Shown: positions 16,676-25,227, counted from the first letter of the stretch. The stretch: 64,000 nt of DNA from Martinezella calliandrae (GCF_030272695.1 NZ_JARFYN010000032.1:1-64000); one strand, 5' to 3'. Numbers and translations: made by a program. The notes: a model not told the origin generated them from the letters alone.

Positions 16676-17590
16676 ATGCACGTGATTTTTGCGGCGGGCG
16701 ATTTCAACTTCGTGCAGGAAGCGCCCGCCAAGATCAATCTGGCCCTGCAAGTGACGGGCCAGCGAGCCGACGGGTATCATCTGCTCGACACGCTTGTTAC
16801 TTTTGCGCGGCATGGCGACCGTCTCGGTTTTCGCGCAAGCCACCGTGACGAATTCAGCCTGTCCGGGCGCTTCTCCCCCCTTCTTGCAGACGAGGCGGAT
16901 GCCGGCGACAATCTGGTGCTCAAGGCCCGTGATCTCTTGCGACAGGCGGCTCGGACCGCGGGGTTCGAGGCGCCGCCGGTGCATATCCATCTCGAAAAGA
17001 ACCTGCCCGTCGCCTCGGGCATCGGCGGCGGCTCGGCGGATGCGGCGGCGACCCTGGGGGGGCTGATGCGGCTCTGGGGGATTGCACCATCCTCCGACAC
17101 AATGATGGCTATTGCGCTCAAGCTCGGTGCCGATGTGCCGATGTGCCTCGTCAGCCGGCCACTGATCGCACGCGGCATTGGCGAAACGATCGAACTGCTG
17201 CCGCACTTTCCGTCTTTCGCTATGGTGCTCGGCAATCCCCTCGTCAGCGTTTCGACGCCCGAAGTATTTAGTCTGCTCGCCCGGAAGGACAATCCAGCGC
17301 TTGCGCTTTCTTTGCAGATGCCGAACGACCACGCGCAATGGATCGAGGCGATCAAGGGGTTGCGCAACGATCTGGAGCCGCCGGCGCGGACGCTCTGCAA
17401 CGAGATCGCCACGCTCTCGCAATTGATCGAGACCCAGGGCGCCGTCGCTACGCGCATGTCCGGTTCGGGCGCCACCTGCTTTGGCCTCTTCGATCATCTT
17501 GAGCAGGCGAAGGCTGCCGCGGCATCGCTTCACAGCTTAAGGCCTGACTGGTATTTCCAGGCGACAGAAACGATAAAGGGAGATGCATGA
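16676..17590 (+). CDS. ispE: 4-diphosphocytidyl-2-C-methyl-D-erythritol kinase
   Basis: A GHMP-family kinase that phosphorylates CDP-methylerythritol in the non-mevalonate isoprenoid pathway. Seen: APAKINLALQVTGQRADGYH near the N-terminus (catalytic Lys region), the ATP loop LPVASGIGGGSADAAA at about 111-126, and the C-terminal ATRMSGSGATCFGLF motif. 304 residues, the normal length. ATG 16676 lies 8 bases after the TPR gene stop; the ribosome site is weak. It overlaps moaB by four bases (ATGA), so the two are coupled. The nearby prenyl diphosphate synthase uses isoprenoid units that come from this pathway. Confidence 0.95.
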   Translation: MHVIFAAGDFNFVQEAPAKINLALQVTGQRADGYHLLDTLVTFARHGDRLGFRASHRDEFSLSGRFSPLLADEADAGDNLVLKARDLLRQAARTAGFEAPPVHIHLEKNLPVASGIGGGSADAAATLGGLMRLWGIAPSSDTMMAIALKLGADVPMCLVSRPLIARGIGETIELLPHFPSFAMVLGNPLVSVSTPEVFSLLARKDNPALALSLQMPNDHAQWIEAIKGLRNDLEPPARTLCNEIATLSQLIETQGAVATRMSGSGATCFGLFDHLEQAKAAAASLHSLRPDWYFQATETIKGDA

Positions 17591-18144
17591 TGGCCGGTTC
17601 AAGCGAAGTGAGGCCTTTCATCCCTGTCGGTATCGCTGTGCTGACAGTTTCCGACACACGCACGCTCGCCGATGACAAATCCGGCGACACGCTGGTAAGT
17701 CGCATCGCGGAAGCCGGCCATAGGCTGGTTGCCCGCGCGATCGTTCCCGACGATAAGCAGCCTATCCGAAGCCAGGTGGAAGCCTGGATGTACGACGAAA
17801 CCATCGACGTCGTCATCACCACCGGCGGTACCGGCTTTACCGGCCGCGACGTCACGCCCGAAGCGCTGGAACCCCTATTCGAAAAGCGGATGGACGGGTT
17901 TTCCGAGGTGTTCCATCGTATCTCCTACGACAAAATCGGCACGGCGACGATCCAGTCGCGGGCAACCGGCGGTGTCGCCAACGCTACTTTCATCTTCGTG
18001 CTGCCCGGCTCCCCGGGCGCCTGCAAGGATGCCTGGGACGGCATCTTGAAAGCGCAGCTCGATTACCGGCACTTGCCGTGCAATTTTGTGGAGATCATGC
18101 CGCGGCTCGATGAACATTTGAAGCGCGGCGCTGGCTCGAAATAA
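17587..18144 (+). CDS. moaB: Molybdenum cofactor biosynthesis protein MoaB
   Basis: A 185-residue MoaB/Mog domain protein that acts in molybdopterin adenylylation. Signatures are VLTVSDTRTLADDKSGD (15-35 region), ITTGGTGFTGRDVTPEAL (about 78-95) and VLPGSPGACKDAW. The ATG overlaps the ispE stop (ATGA), and a second ATG follows directly. It ends an apparent prenyl synthase/TPR/ispE/moaB run; the later genes are on the opposite strand. Confidence 0.94.
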   Translation: MMAGSSEVRPFIPVGIAVLTVSDTRTLADDKSGDTLVSRIAEAGHRLVARAIVPDDKQPIRSQVEAWMYDETIDVVITTGGTGFTGRDVTPEALEPLFEKRMDGFSEVFHRISYDKIGTATIQSRATGGVANATFIFVLPGSPGACKDAWDGILKAQLDYRHLPCNFVEIMPRLDEHLKRGAGSK

Positions 18145-18157
18145 GATTGGCGCCTGC

Positions 18158-18179
18158 CGAGGATTATTCCTCGACTTTT
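18158..18179 (+). terminator. Weak stem-loop after moaB
   Basis: CGAGG-ATTATT-CCTCG (18158-18162 and 18169-18173) is followed by ACTTTTC. The stem is short, but it sits 14 bases after the moaB stop and just before the 3' end of a minus-strand gene, the expected place for a terminator between convergent genes. Confidence 0.45.
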
Positions 18180-18185
18180 CCAATC

Positions 18186-18500
18186 CTATGCCTTCGATCC
18201 CGGCAGAACAGGAATTGATTCCCAATTCTGACCACTGAGAATTACGCAACTCCGGCCGGAGACATCGGTGATCATCATTGTCCAACTGCCGCTTTCGGCG
18301 GCGAAGATTTCGACGATCCTCTTCGGGTCAAGCTGACCAACGGCCGAGAGCTTTTCGGAATATTGCGCATCAAGGAAAGCGACAATATCGACTCGCTGGG
18401 CACAGGCGAGCATCGCTTGTGAAGCTACTGAACTCGGATGAAGCATTGGCGTTGCCACGAGGGCCGTTCCGATAAGCCGGTAGAGCATCGTGCGTCCCAT
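18186..18500 (-). CDS. Small exported protein of unknown function
   Basis: A 104-residue protein with a signal peptide (MGRTMLYRLIGTALVATP, cleavage probably near residue 27) and a mature part of about 77 residues holding two cysteines (MLACAQ and GRSCVIL) that could pair in the periplasm. An excellent AGGAGGTG site precedes ATG 18500, so it is probably expressed. I do not recognise a family. The mature sequence (ESGSWTMMITDVSGRSCVILSG) looks like a short beta sheet. It stands alone between convergent moaB and the glycosyltransferase gene. Confidence 0.7.
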   Translation of the reverse strand: MGRTMLYRLIGTALVATPMLHPSSVASQAMLACAQRVDIVAFLDAQYSEKLSAVGQLDPKRIVEIFAAESGSWTMMITDVSGRSCVILSGQNWESIPVLPGSKA

Positions 18501-18681
18501 GACGCACCTCCTTTCGCCGGAAACTCGGCAGAAGAGGAGAGTTCTGCTGACCTGCTCTGCCGCATACCGGCATCTTTATGGTCGGCCGCCCGACGCGACA
18601 CGCGAGAGGTGCCGCCATAGGAAAATTATGACATCTATTGTCTTATTTTCAAATAGAATTCGGATCGATCAAACCGCCGTG

Positions 18682-19200
18682 CTACCGCGCTGCGCGCGCG
18701 ACCCAGGAGGGAATCAGTTCGCTGGACAGTTGGCGGCTTTTCTGGCCCTTGGCGAACTCGGCAAGCCGCATGCCCGTTTTGGCGGCGGCGATGGCTTGGC
18801 CTTTGGAAAGGAGCAAGCCCAACTCCAGCGGCGGCAGACGGCGTCCAATGCGCTGCAACAAAGGGCGACGATAGCCGCGTGAAGCGGTGAAGCGGGCCGG
18901 CATCTTATTCAGCGAGACATATTCGGCGATCTCATCGATCCATCCTGCCTGCGGACGTGCGCCGGGCTCGACCAGAAGCAGCCAATCGCCCCGCGCCGAA
19001 CTCAATATGTCCTTGATATCCCATTGCGAATAGAAACGGCAGCCGGCGGCGTCGGCAACGTGTGAGCTGCCGTCGCGCGAACCGTGATCGAGCACGACGA
19101 CGTCGCACACCAGCCCTTCGATCGCGCCCGCCACCAATACCGCCAATGTCTGCGCCAGCTCAGGTTCCTGATCCTGGCATTCAATGATTACCGTCAACAT
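18682..19200 (-). CDS. Family 2 glycosyltransferase
   Basis: A 172-residue GT-A type protein: a nucleotide-binding strand LTVIIECQDQEPELAQTL at the N-terminus, VVVLDHGSRDGS (the usual D-x-S-x-D-G-S/T element), and ARGDWLLLVEPGARP in place of a DxD-type motif. It is short, lacks the extra domains of polymerising glycosyltransferases and has no membrane segment. ATG 19200 is used because the GT fold starts there; the frame extends 26 codons upstream without support. The ribosome site is weak. Donor and acceptor are unknown, and no polysaccharide genes are near. Confidence 0.8.
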   Translation of the reverse strand: MLTVIIECQDQEPELAQTLAVLVAGAIEGLVCDVVVLDHGSRDGSSHVADAAGCRFYSQWDIKDILSSARGDWLLLVEPGARPQAGWIDEIAEYVSLNKMPARFTASRGYRRPLLQRIGRRLPPLELGLLLSKGQAIAAAKTGMRLAEFAKGQKSRQLSSELIPSWVARAAR

Positions 19201-19442
19201 CGCCCATTTATAAAGCGCCGCACAATTTATTGCCAGCGCAGAACCCCTTGAACTCGAAGGTTTAGATAAAGCTAACACACAGCTTCAAGATACCTTTCAA
19301 CCTTGAGCGTCCGGGCGGATGCACGGTATGGCGGAACCCAATTCCGTATTTTTTTGTTCTTGCATTGTTCTCATTAGTCGGATAGGAATTTAATCATCTT
19401 AGACGCGGCGTTGCCATACCACGAACCGCCCCGGAGCTACCG

Positions 19443-20600
19443 ATGAACCAGCAGTCCCTTGCAGGGCAGTCCGCATTTGCGCCTGCCAATACGGCAGATG
19501 TTGCCAATGCTTTGATCGCCGACACCGGGCTCAGAGTCGAGATCGACCGCAGGCGCGGTCGCGGTGCCGGACTGAACCCCAGCGGCCGGTTCGAGCCGCT
19601 GCGGCGTGAGACATTCGATGACGGCTGGCAGACACTGGAAGAACTGCCGCCGTTCAAAACTGAAGTGCAGGTGGAAAAGCCGCGCACAGCAATCACGCGC
19701 AACGAGTCTCCCGATATCCCCTTCGATCGTTCTATCAACCCCTATCGCGGCTGCGAGCATGGCTGCATCTATTGTTTCGCACGACCGACGCACGCTTATA
19801 TGGGTCTGTCGGCCGGGCTCGATTTCGAATCGAAACTCTTCGCCAAGCCCGATGCTGCGCGACTGTTGGAACGAGAACTGGCCAAGCCCGGCTATAAGCC
19901 GAGGGTCATCGCCATCGGCACCAATACCGATCCCTATCAGCCGATAGAGAAAGAATGGCGGATCATGCGCCAAATTCTCGAAGTGCTGAACAAGGCGAAC
20001 CATCCGGTCGCGATCGTCACCAAGTCGGCGCTGATAATGCGCGATATCGATATCCTGAAGGAGATGGCGGCCAAGAGCCTCGTGCGGGTCGGTATCTCCG
20101 TGACCACCCTCGACCGCAAGCTGGCGCGCACTATGGAGCCGCGCGCTGCCACACCTCAGCGGCGCCTGGAGGCGATCCGGATGCTCAGCGAGGCCGGCAT
20201 CCAGACTGCCGTGATGGTGGCGCCGATCATCCCTGCCCTCAACGACCACGAAATCGAGCGCATTCTCGATGCCGGCAAGGCCGCCGGTGCCATGGAGGCG
20301 AGCTATGTCCTCCTGCGCCTGCCCCTGGAGGTCAGCCCGCTCTTCCGCGACTGGCTGCTGCAAAACCATCCGGATCGGTACCGCCATGTCATGTCGCTGG
20401 TCCGTTCGATGCGTGGTGGCAAGGACTATGACGCCGAATATGGCAAACGCATGAAGGGTGCAGGTCCTTACGCGTGGCAGATCAGCCGCCGCTTCGAAAT
20501 GGCGACCAAGCGCCTAGAGTTAACGCGCCGCAGCATAGCGATACGCGACGACCTATTCGTGCCGCCGGATGGCAGTGGCGTGCAGCTTTCACTACTCTGA
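19443..20600 (+). CDS. PA0069-family radical SAM protein
   Basis: A 385-residue radical SAM enzyme. The 4Fe-4S motif is CEHGCIYC (Cys-x3-Cys-x2-Cys, about residues 103-110), in a NPYRGCEHGCIYCFARPTH block that is typical of the spore photoproduct lyase-like PA0069 group. Downstream motifs include GTNTDPYQPIEKEWRIMR and the SVTTLDRKLARTMEPRAATPQRR segment that usually follows the SAM site in this group. The reaction is not known for this family. A palindrome-rich element begins two bases after its stop. Confidence 0.9.
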   Translation: MNQQSLAGQSAFAPANTADVANALIADTGLRVEIDRRRGRGAGLNPSGRFEPLRRETFDDGWQTLEELPPFKTEVQVEKPRTAITRNESPDIPFDRSINPYRGCEHGCIYCFARPTHAYMGLSAGLDFESKLFAKPDAARLLERELAKPGYKPRVIAIGTNTDPYQPIEKEWRIMRQILEVLNKANHPVAIVTKSALIMRDIDILKEMAAKSLVRVGISVTTLDRKLARTMEPRAATPQRRLEAIRMLSEAGIQTAVMVAPIIPALNDHEIERILDAGKAAGAMEASYVLLRLPLEVSPLFRDWLLQNHPDRYRHVMSLVRSMRGGKDYDAEYGKRMKGAGPYAWQISRRFEMATKRLELTRRSIAIRDDLFVPPDGSGVQLSLL

Positions 20601-20602
20601 AC

Positions 20603-20731
20603 CCCTTCCCCCGGGCTTCCCTGCCCGCCGGAAGGGCCCCCGGTTCGCCGCCATGATCCACCGGGGGCTTGCAGGAGATCGGGTGGTGTGCGAGCTTTGC
20701 CGCATGCCACGCAGCACACCACCCGATTCTC
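20603..20731. repeat. Palindrome-rich intergenic element with three consecutive stem-loops
   Basis: Three inverted repeats follow one another in 130 bases: CCCTTCC/GGAAGGG (20603-20609 and 20630-20636), GCCCCCGG/CCGGGGGC (20636-20643 and 20661-20668) and CGGGTGGTGTGC/GCACACCACCCG (20680-20691 and 20714-20725). The last can be lengthened on both sides with one bulge. The first two share a base at 20636. The layout resembles the mosaic palindromic elements of rhizobial chromosomes (RIME-like), but membership in a known family is unproven. The third hairpin has the likely rnhB start codon in its loop. Confidence 0.6.
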
Positions 20732-21363
20732 CCATGCTTTTTGACGTGGAGCCGATCGTTCCGACCTTTGAGCTGGAGCTGATTGCTCGTCGCGCCGGAC
20801 ATTGGCCCGTTGCTGGTGCCGATGAGGTGGGACGGGGGCCCCTTGCAGGCCCGGTCGTCGCGGCTGCGGTAATTCTCGACCCTGAGCGCATTCCTGAGGG
20901 ATTGAACGATTCCAAGCTGCTTTCGGTCGCCAGGCGCGAGACGCTGTTTGTCGAAATCCTCGCGACCGCCACGGTCTCCATTGCCTCCTCAAGTGCTGCT
21001 CGCATCGACATCACCGACATCCGTAAGGCGAGCCTCGACGCGATGCGACGCGCCATCTGCAGCCTTGCCATACCGGCAGGTTACGTCCTGACCGATGGGC
21101 TGGATGTGCCCGCCGGGCTCGCCTGCCCAGGAAAAGCCGTGGTCAAGGGTGATAGCCGCTCCTTTTCCATCGCCGCCGCTTCGATCGTAGCCAAAGTGAC
21201 ACGCGACCGGATGATGGCTCGCGCCGGAGACGTCTTCCCGGCCTACGGCTTCGCGGCCCATGCCGGCTACGCAACCCCCCAGCATCGCGCCGGCATCGAA
21301 AAACACGGTCCCTGCTCACTCCATCGCATGAGCTTCCGGCCGCTCCGACGCGATGAGGCCTGA
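20704..21363 (+). CDS. rnhB: Ribonuclease HII
   Basis: Cleaves RNA in RNA/DNA hybrids and at single ribonucleotides in DNA. Seen: the catalytic AGADEVGRGPLAGPVV block (Asp-Glu pair), LNDSKLL, the KGDSRSFSIAAASIVAKVTRDR segment with further active-site residues, and the end HGPCSLHRMSFRPLR. Start: ATG 20704 gives 219 residues and a natural N-terminus (MPRSTPPDSPMLFDVEP); ATG 20734 is an alternative ten codons later. The frame is open back to 20569, but that part covers the palindromic element. ATG 20704 lies in the loop of a 12-bp stem and 20734 just after it, which could affect translation. Confidence 0.93.
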   Translation: MPRSTPPDSPMLFDVEPIVPTFELELIARRAGHWPVAGADEVGRGPLAGPVVAAAVILDPERIPEGLNDSKLLSVARRETLFVEILATATVSIASSSAARIDITDIRKASLDAMRRAICSLAIPAGYVLTDGLDVPAGLACPGKAVVKGDSRSFSIAAASIVAKVTRDRMMARAGDVFPAYGFAAHAGYATPQHRAGIEKHGPCSLHRMSFRPLRRDEA

Positions 21364-21379
21364 CGGGAGTCAGCTCTTT

Positions 21380-22153
21380 TTATCCCCCGAAACCGGCCAT
21401 GATCTCGTTTTGGTGTTCTTTGATATAAGCGATATCCCGCCGGTAGATGTCCGCATGGCCTTCTTCGACATTGCGGCGATATCTTTCCACACCATTGGCC
21501 GCCTCGAGTTCCATGAAGCCGACCAAGACATTCAGACGGTCAAGGATCATACCCGGCAACGCCGAGCGTTGCTGTGAGGGCAGGTCGTAAGCATTAAGGA
21601 AGCTGCGGGCGCGGAGGATTTGTGTGTCGAGCTCGCCGAGATCCTTGGCCACGACGCCCGCGGACAGAGGCGCCCAGCGATAGATGGCGTAGGCAAGATC
21701 CCAGCATCGCGGGCCAGGATGCGCCGTCTCGAAGTCGATGATGCCAGTCGCCGCGCCGCTGTTGAGAACTACATTATAAGGTGCGAAATCGCCATGGCAG
21801 ATCACCTCGAACGGTAGCCTCGGCGGCAATTGCCATTTCTGGTCCTCTAGCATCGACCGCATAAACAGCGCCGTGCAATCATGATAACGCCGCAGCAACC
21901 GCGCCGCCGACTGCAGAACTCTCATGGACCTCATATTCTCATTGTCACCCAGGTCACCGGTCTCACCCGGAAGAAAGCTCGCCCTTTCCCACGTCGCGTC
22001 ATGTCCCGCGGACAATGGCGCGTTCGCAAAGTCATGTCTTTGAAGTGCAATGAGCAGCGAGTGAACGCTCGCAGTCCAGGGACGGGTACGCCGATAGACG
22101 AGATCATCGTGGCGAACTGGCCCTTCGCCGTCGTCCTTGCTCGGTATGACCAT
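21380..22153 (-). CDS. Aminoglycoside phosphotransferase-fold kinase
   Basis: A 257-residue protein of the APH/choline-kinase superfamily. The catalytic loop is ICHGDFAPYNVVL (Brenner-type HGDxxxxN) and the metal-binding motif is IIDFETAHPGP. The N-lobe is compact, with VRHDDLVYRRTRPWTASVHSLL as the ATP-binding strand region. ATG 22153 follows GAGGGAGTGAG. The substrate cannot be told; the superfamily includes antibiotic, choline, homoserine and fructosamine kinases, and a resistance role is not implied. Convergent with rnhB, 16 bases between stops. Confidence 0.85.
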   Translation of the reverse strand: MVIPSKDDGEGPVRHDDLVYRRTRPWTASVHSLLIALQRHDFANAPLSAGHDATWERASFLPGETGDLGDNENMRSMRVLQSAARLLRRYHDCTALFMRSMLEDQKWQLPPRLPFEVICHGDFAPYNVVLNSGAATGIIDFETAHPGPRCWDLAYAIYRWAPLSAGVVAKDLGELDTQILRARSFLNAYDLPSQQRSALPGMILDRLNVLVGFMELEAANGVERYRRNVEEGHADIYRRDIAYIKEHQNEIMAGFGG

Positions 22154-22231
22154 CTCACTCCCTCATCCCGGCCGAAATCCAGTTTCGATCCATTGTCAGC
22201 TGTCGCCGTGGCGGGGTATCACTCACAAGAC

Positions 22232-22258
22232 AAAAAACCCGGCCGAAGCCGGGCTTTT
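22232..22258 (-). terminator. Terminator of the F0 ATP synthase operon
   Basis: CCCGGC-CGAA-GCCGGG (22238-22243 and 22248-22253) has six A residues on the left and four T residues on the right. On the minus strand it is a hairpin followed by TTTTTT, 24 bases after the atpF stop. It should end the atp operon; it may also act in the other direction, but no plus-strand gene arrives here. Confidence 0.88.
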
Positions 22259-22281
22259 CCAAAGAACGATCGCTTGTGCGC

Positions 22282-22773
22282 TCAGTTCAGTCGGGTCTTC
22301 ACTTCGCCGACGGCGTTGCTGAAGAGTTCGGATTGAACGCGGCCGTCGGCCTTCTTGGCAAGCAGTGATTCGGCAGCGGCAATGGCCAGATCGACCGCAG
22401 CGGAGCGAACCGCCTTCATCGCCTCGGCTTCCGCCTGCTTAATCTTCTGCTCCGACAGCGCCGTGCGGTTGGCGACGAATTCCTCCGTCTTCTTGCGAGC
22501 TTCCGTCGTCAGCATTTCAGCTTCGCGCTCGGCTGCCGCAACGATATGCGCGGCTTCTGCTTCCGCTTCCTTTCGCTTGCGCTGGTATTCGGCCAGCAAA
22601 TGCTGGGCCTCTTCGCGCAGGCGCTTGGCTTCGGCCAGATCGTTGCGGATCTGATCGGCACGGTCGTCCAGCGACTTTGCCATCATGCCCGGAACCTTCA
22701 GATAGACGACGATGCCGAGGAAGATGATGAGAGCGACGAAGGCAAAGAAAGTTTCGTCCAAACCCAATTCCAT
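22282..22773 (-). CDS. atpF: F0F1 ATP synthase subunit b
   Basis: A 163-residue b subunit forming half of the peripheral stalk. It has one N-terminal membrane helix (FFAFVALIIFLGIVVYLKV, about 9-27) and a long, highly charged coiled coil (Glu/Ala/Lys/Arg) to the end. ATG 22773 is three bases after the stop of the b' gene, so translation is coupled. Alphaproteobacteria have distinct b and b' subunits that form a heterodimer. It is the last gene of the operon, followed by a strong terminator. Confidence 0.95.
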   Translation of the reverse strand: MELGLDETFFAFVALIIFLGIVVYLKVPGMMAKSLDDRADQIRNDLAEAKRLREEAQHLLAEYQRKRKEAEAEAAHIVAAAEREAEMLTTEARKKTEEFVANRTALSEQKIKQAEAEAMKAVRSAAVDLAIAAAESLLAKKADGRVQSELFSNAVGEVKTRLN

Positions 22774-22776
22774 GGA

Positions 22777-23370
22777 TCAACCCTCCCGCTTGGCGGATGC
22801 TTCGGCAACGGCCGAGGCGACGTCAGCCTGACCGGCGACGCTGCCGACTAGTTGCTCAACGACGGCGGCTGCCGTCTCTTCAGCAATGGCGCCGACATCG
22901 CCAAAGGCTTTCGCCTTGATTTCGCTAATGCGGGCCTCTGCGGCCTTCAACTTCTCGGAAAGGCTTGCTTCGATCGCCCTGCGGTCTTCCTCAGCCTTTG
23001 CTTTGGCGGCATCACGGGCGGTGGCACCGATCGAATTCGCCTTGGCGCGTGCTGCGGCCAACTCGCTTTCGTAGGTCGCAACGGCCGCATCGGCTTCGGC
23101 TTTCAGGCGCGAAGCTTCGTCGATATCCTGAGCGATGCGCTCGTGGCGGCTTTCCAGAATGCCGCCAACGCGCGGAACGACGACCTTCTGCATGGTCACG
23201 TAGAAGATCACGAAGGTGATCACCAGCCAAAGGAGCTGTGACGGATACGTCGTATGGTCAAACGGCGGGAATACGCCAGCGTGATGGCCCTGATCGGGCG
23301 CACCCGTCTCCGTATTCACCGCGCCGGCTGCCGGCGGTGCTTCTTCAGCATAAGCCGGGGTCACAAACAT
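22777..23370 (-). CDS. F0F1 ATP synthase subunit b'
   Basis: A 197-residue b' subunit (named atpF2 or atpG in different rhizobia). An alanine/proline-rich, acidic N-terminal extension (PAYAEEAPPAAGAVNTE) precedes the membrane helix SQLLWLVITFVIFYVTM (about 47-63) and a long Ala/Glu/Lys coiled coil. The start is ATG 23370 with GGAGG five bases before it; a GTG two codons upstream overlaps that site and is less likely. The stop is 79 bases from the atpE stop side and 3 bases from atpF. The heterodimer with b links the F1 head to the membrane part. Confidence 0.94.
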   Translation of the reverse strand: MFVTPAYAEEAPPAAGAVNTETGAPDQGHHAGVFPPFDHTTYPSQLLWLVITFVIFYVTMQKVVVPRVGGILESRHERIAQDIDEASRLKAEADAAVATYESELAAARAKANSIGATARDAAKAKAEEDRRAIEASLSEKLKAAEARISEIKAKAFGDVGAIAEETAAAVVEQLVGSVAGQADVASAVAEASAKREG

Positions 23371-23449
23371 GCTCACCTCCAGGTGGTCTGCAAATACAAA
23401 GGATCACGGCCCGCTGTCCCGCGAACCGTGATCTATCACGCCACTGATA

Positions 23450-23677
23450 TCAGACGGCGAAGAGCAGAAGGAGAGCGATGAGCAGCGAGAAGATGCCCAG
23501 AGCTTCCGTAACGGCGAAGCCGAATACCAGACGGCCGAACTGGCTGTCAGCGGCAGACGGATTGCGAAGTGCGCCGGACAGGTAGCTGCCAAAGATGTTG
23601 CCGAGGCCAAGAGCCGTACCGGCCATACCAAAGCAAGCCAGACCTGCACCGATGAACTTTGCTGCTTCCGCTTCCAT
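23450..23677 (-). CDS. atpE: F0F1 ATP synthase subunit c
   Basis: A 75-residue proteolipid with two transmembrane helices joined by a polar RNPSAADSQFGRL loop. The proton-carrying carboxylate is Glu58 in FAVTEALGIFSLL. The glycine-rich first helix (AGTALGLGNIFGSYLSGAL) packs the c-ring. ATG 23677 follows AAAGGAG; the frame is open 19 codons further but that is not coding. High expression is expected because many copies are needed per complex. Confidence 0.96.
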   Translation of the reverse strand: MEAEAAKFIGAGLACFGMAGTALGLGNIFGSYLSGALRNPSAADSQFGRLVFGFAVTEALGIFSLLIALLLLFAV

Positions 23678-23746
23678 GTTGAACTCCTTTGAAATGGTTG
23701 TTGCGGCGAATGACTGACGCCCTGCGGACGTCAATGTCGGTAATCC

Positions 23747-24499
23747 TTAGTGGCCACCCGGATGGATTGCGTCATTGATGTACATGCAAGTCAGCACCGC
23801 AAAGACGTAAGCCTGGAGGAAGGCGACGAGTAGCTCGAGACCGGTCAGAGCGACCGTCATAGCCAGGGGAAGAATAGCGCCGCCGATGCCAAGCGCGCCA
23901 AGGGCTCCGAGCGAGGCAACGAAGCCTGCGAACACCTTGAGCGTGATATGGCCTGCCAACATGTTGGCAAAAAGACGAACGGAGAGTGAAACCGGCCGGG
24001 ACAGGAACGAGATAATTTCGATACTCACCACCAGCGGCAACAGTATGCCGGGTACGCCTTGCGGCACAAAGAGCTTCAGAAAGCCGAAGCCATGCTTGAT
24101 CACGCCGTAGATAATGACCGTCAGTATGACCAAAAGCGCCAACGCGAAGGTAACGATGATCTGGGCGGTGACGGTGAAGAAATAGGGAACCATGCCAAGC
24201 AGGTTCGCCGTCAGCACGAACATGAAGAGCGAGAAGACCAGCGGGAAGAACTGCATTCCCTTGGTTCCCGCTCCTTCTTTCAGCATCGAGGCAATGAACT
24301 CGTAAGCCATCTCCGCCACCGATTGGGCGCGGCCCGGAATTACGCTGCGCGGCGACGTGGCAAAATAAAGGAAGCCAGCAGAGATGACTGCCGAAGCGAC
24401 CATGAACAGTGAAGCATTGGTGAACGAAAAATCAATCCCGCCGATATCAATCGGTATAATCTTGAAGATCAGGAACTGATGGGTAGGTCCGTTTGCCAC
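23747..24499 (-). CDS. atpB: F0F1 ATP synthase subunit a
   Basis: A 250-residue integral membrane subunit that forms the proton half-channels. The essential arginine is in SLSVRLFANMLAGH (about residue 175). Six hydrophobic segments are seen. The start is a GTG at 24499 with AAAGAG upstream. It lies between atpI and atpE in the usual alphaproteobacterial order. Confidence 0.95.
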   Translation of the reverse strand: MANGPTHQFLIFKIIPIDIGGIDFSFTNASLFMVASAVISAGFLYFATSPRSVIPGRAQSVAEMAYEFIASMLKEGAGTKGMQFFPLVFSLFMFVLTANLLGMVPYFFTVTAQIIVTFALALLVILTVIIYGVIKHGFGFLKLFVPQGVPGILLPLVVSIEIISFLSRPVSLSVRLFANMLAGHITLKVFAGFVASLGALGALGIGGAILPLAMTVALTGLELLVAFLQAYVFAVLTCMYINDAIHPGGH

Positions 24500-24577
24500 C
24501 GCTGTTCTCTTTCATTTTCCCGCTTGTCAAAGCGGATGCCTCTCACCAGGAAACCACGCCGCGGCGCCGGTTCCAGC

Positions 24578-24922
24578 TCATTTCTTATCAAGCCCGTGCT
24601 TTTCAAGCATCGGTGTCGCCACCTTGCCTGCAGAGCGCAGAACATTCAGCACGCCGGCACAAAATCCGAGAAGCAGAAGTACAATCATGCCCCACGGCGC
24701 CGTGCCAACAAAACGGTCGAAGAGATAGCCCAGAACAGCGCCGACGATGATGGCAGCAATGAATTCGCTAGAAAGCTTCATCGCCTCGGCGTAGCCCTTG
24801 CGGCCCTCCTCGGCGCGAACCTCCCCTCGTTCATCCTCTCCCAACGCAGAGCGCTTGTTCGCCAGTTCGGCTTCCAGTTGCTCTCGTCGCTTTTCCAGAC
24901 CTTCGTCGTGGTCATCCGCCAT
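24578..24922 (-). CDS. atpI: ATP synthase protein I
   Basis: A 114-residue protein with a charged, coiled N-terminal half (EKRREQLEAELANKRSALGEDER, about 11-33) and two membrane helices (FIAAIIVGAVLGYLFDRF and GMIVLLLLGFCAGVLNVL). AtpI helps assemble the c-ring and may take part in Mg2+ handling. It is the first gene of the F0 operon; the F1 genes (atpHAGDC) are not in the window, as expected for this order. Confidence 0.9.
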   Translation of the reverse strand: MADDHDEGLEKRREQLEAELANKRSALGEDERGEVRAEEGRKGYAEAMKLSSEFIAAIIVGAVLGYLFDRFVGTAPWGMIVLLLLGFCAGVLNVLRSAGKVATPMLEKHGLDKK

Positions 24923-25227
24923 GGTGATGTCCTCCCATTTTCGCAGCGCGCAGCCCCATTACCCCGGTCAACGCGTAAACGAACGGCAGGTTTCGTCACC
25001 TTTTCGGCCCGTTTGAAGTCGCGCGCAACATAGTTTTAGGAAAAAGCATAGTCAAGGCGTAGACGCCATCTGTCCAGCCATAAATTAGCCGAATTAAAAC
25101 ATGATCTTAGCGCGAACATGCGATGCCGGTGGGAAACTAGGCCAAAGAATCCTCTTCGGGCCGCGCTTTTCCGTGGCCTTTTTGCCGACCACCTATCGCC
25201 TGTCGGACCGCGTCAACCCCGTCGTCG
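24923..25227. other. Promoter region of the F0 operon
   Basis: 305 bases between the cell wall hydrolase stop and atpI. It contains AT-rich stretches (ATAGTTTTAGGAAAAAGCATAG near 25030 and AATTAGCCGAATTAAAAC near 25085) where the atp promoter should lie. I could not assign -35/-10 boxes. No gene seen. Confidence 0.5.

Noticed and set aside
18599..18700. Short AT-rich stretch upstream of the small exported protein, considered as an sRNA
   Set aside because: No promoter/terminator pair or stable structure could be seen by eye.
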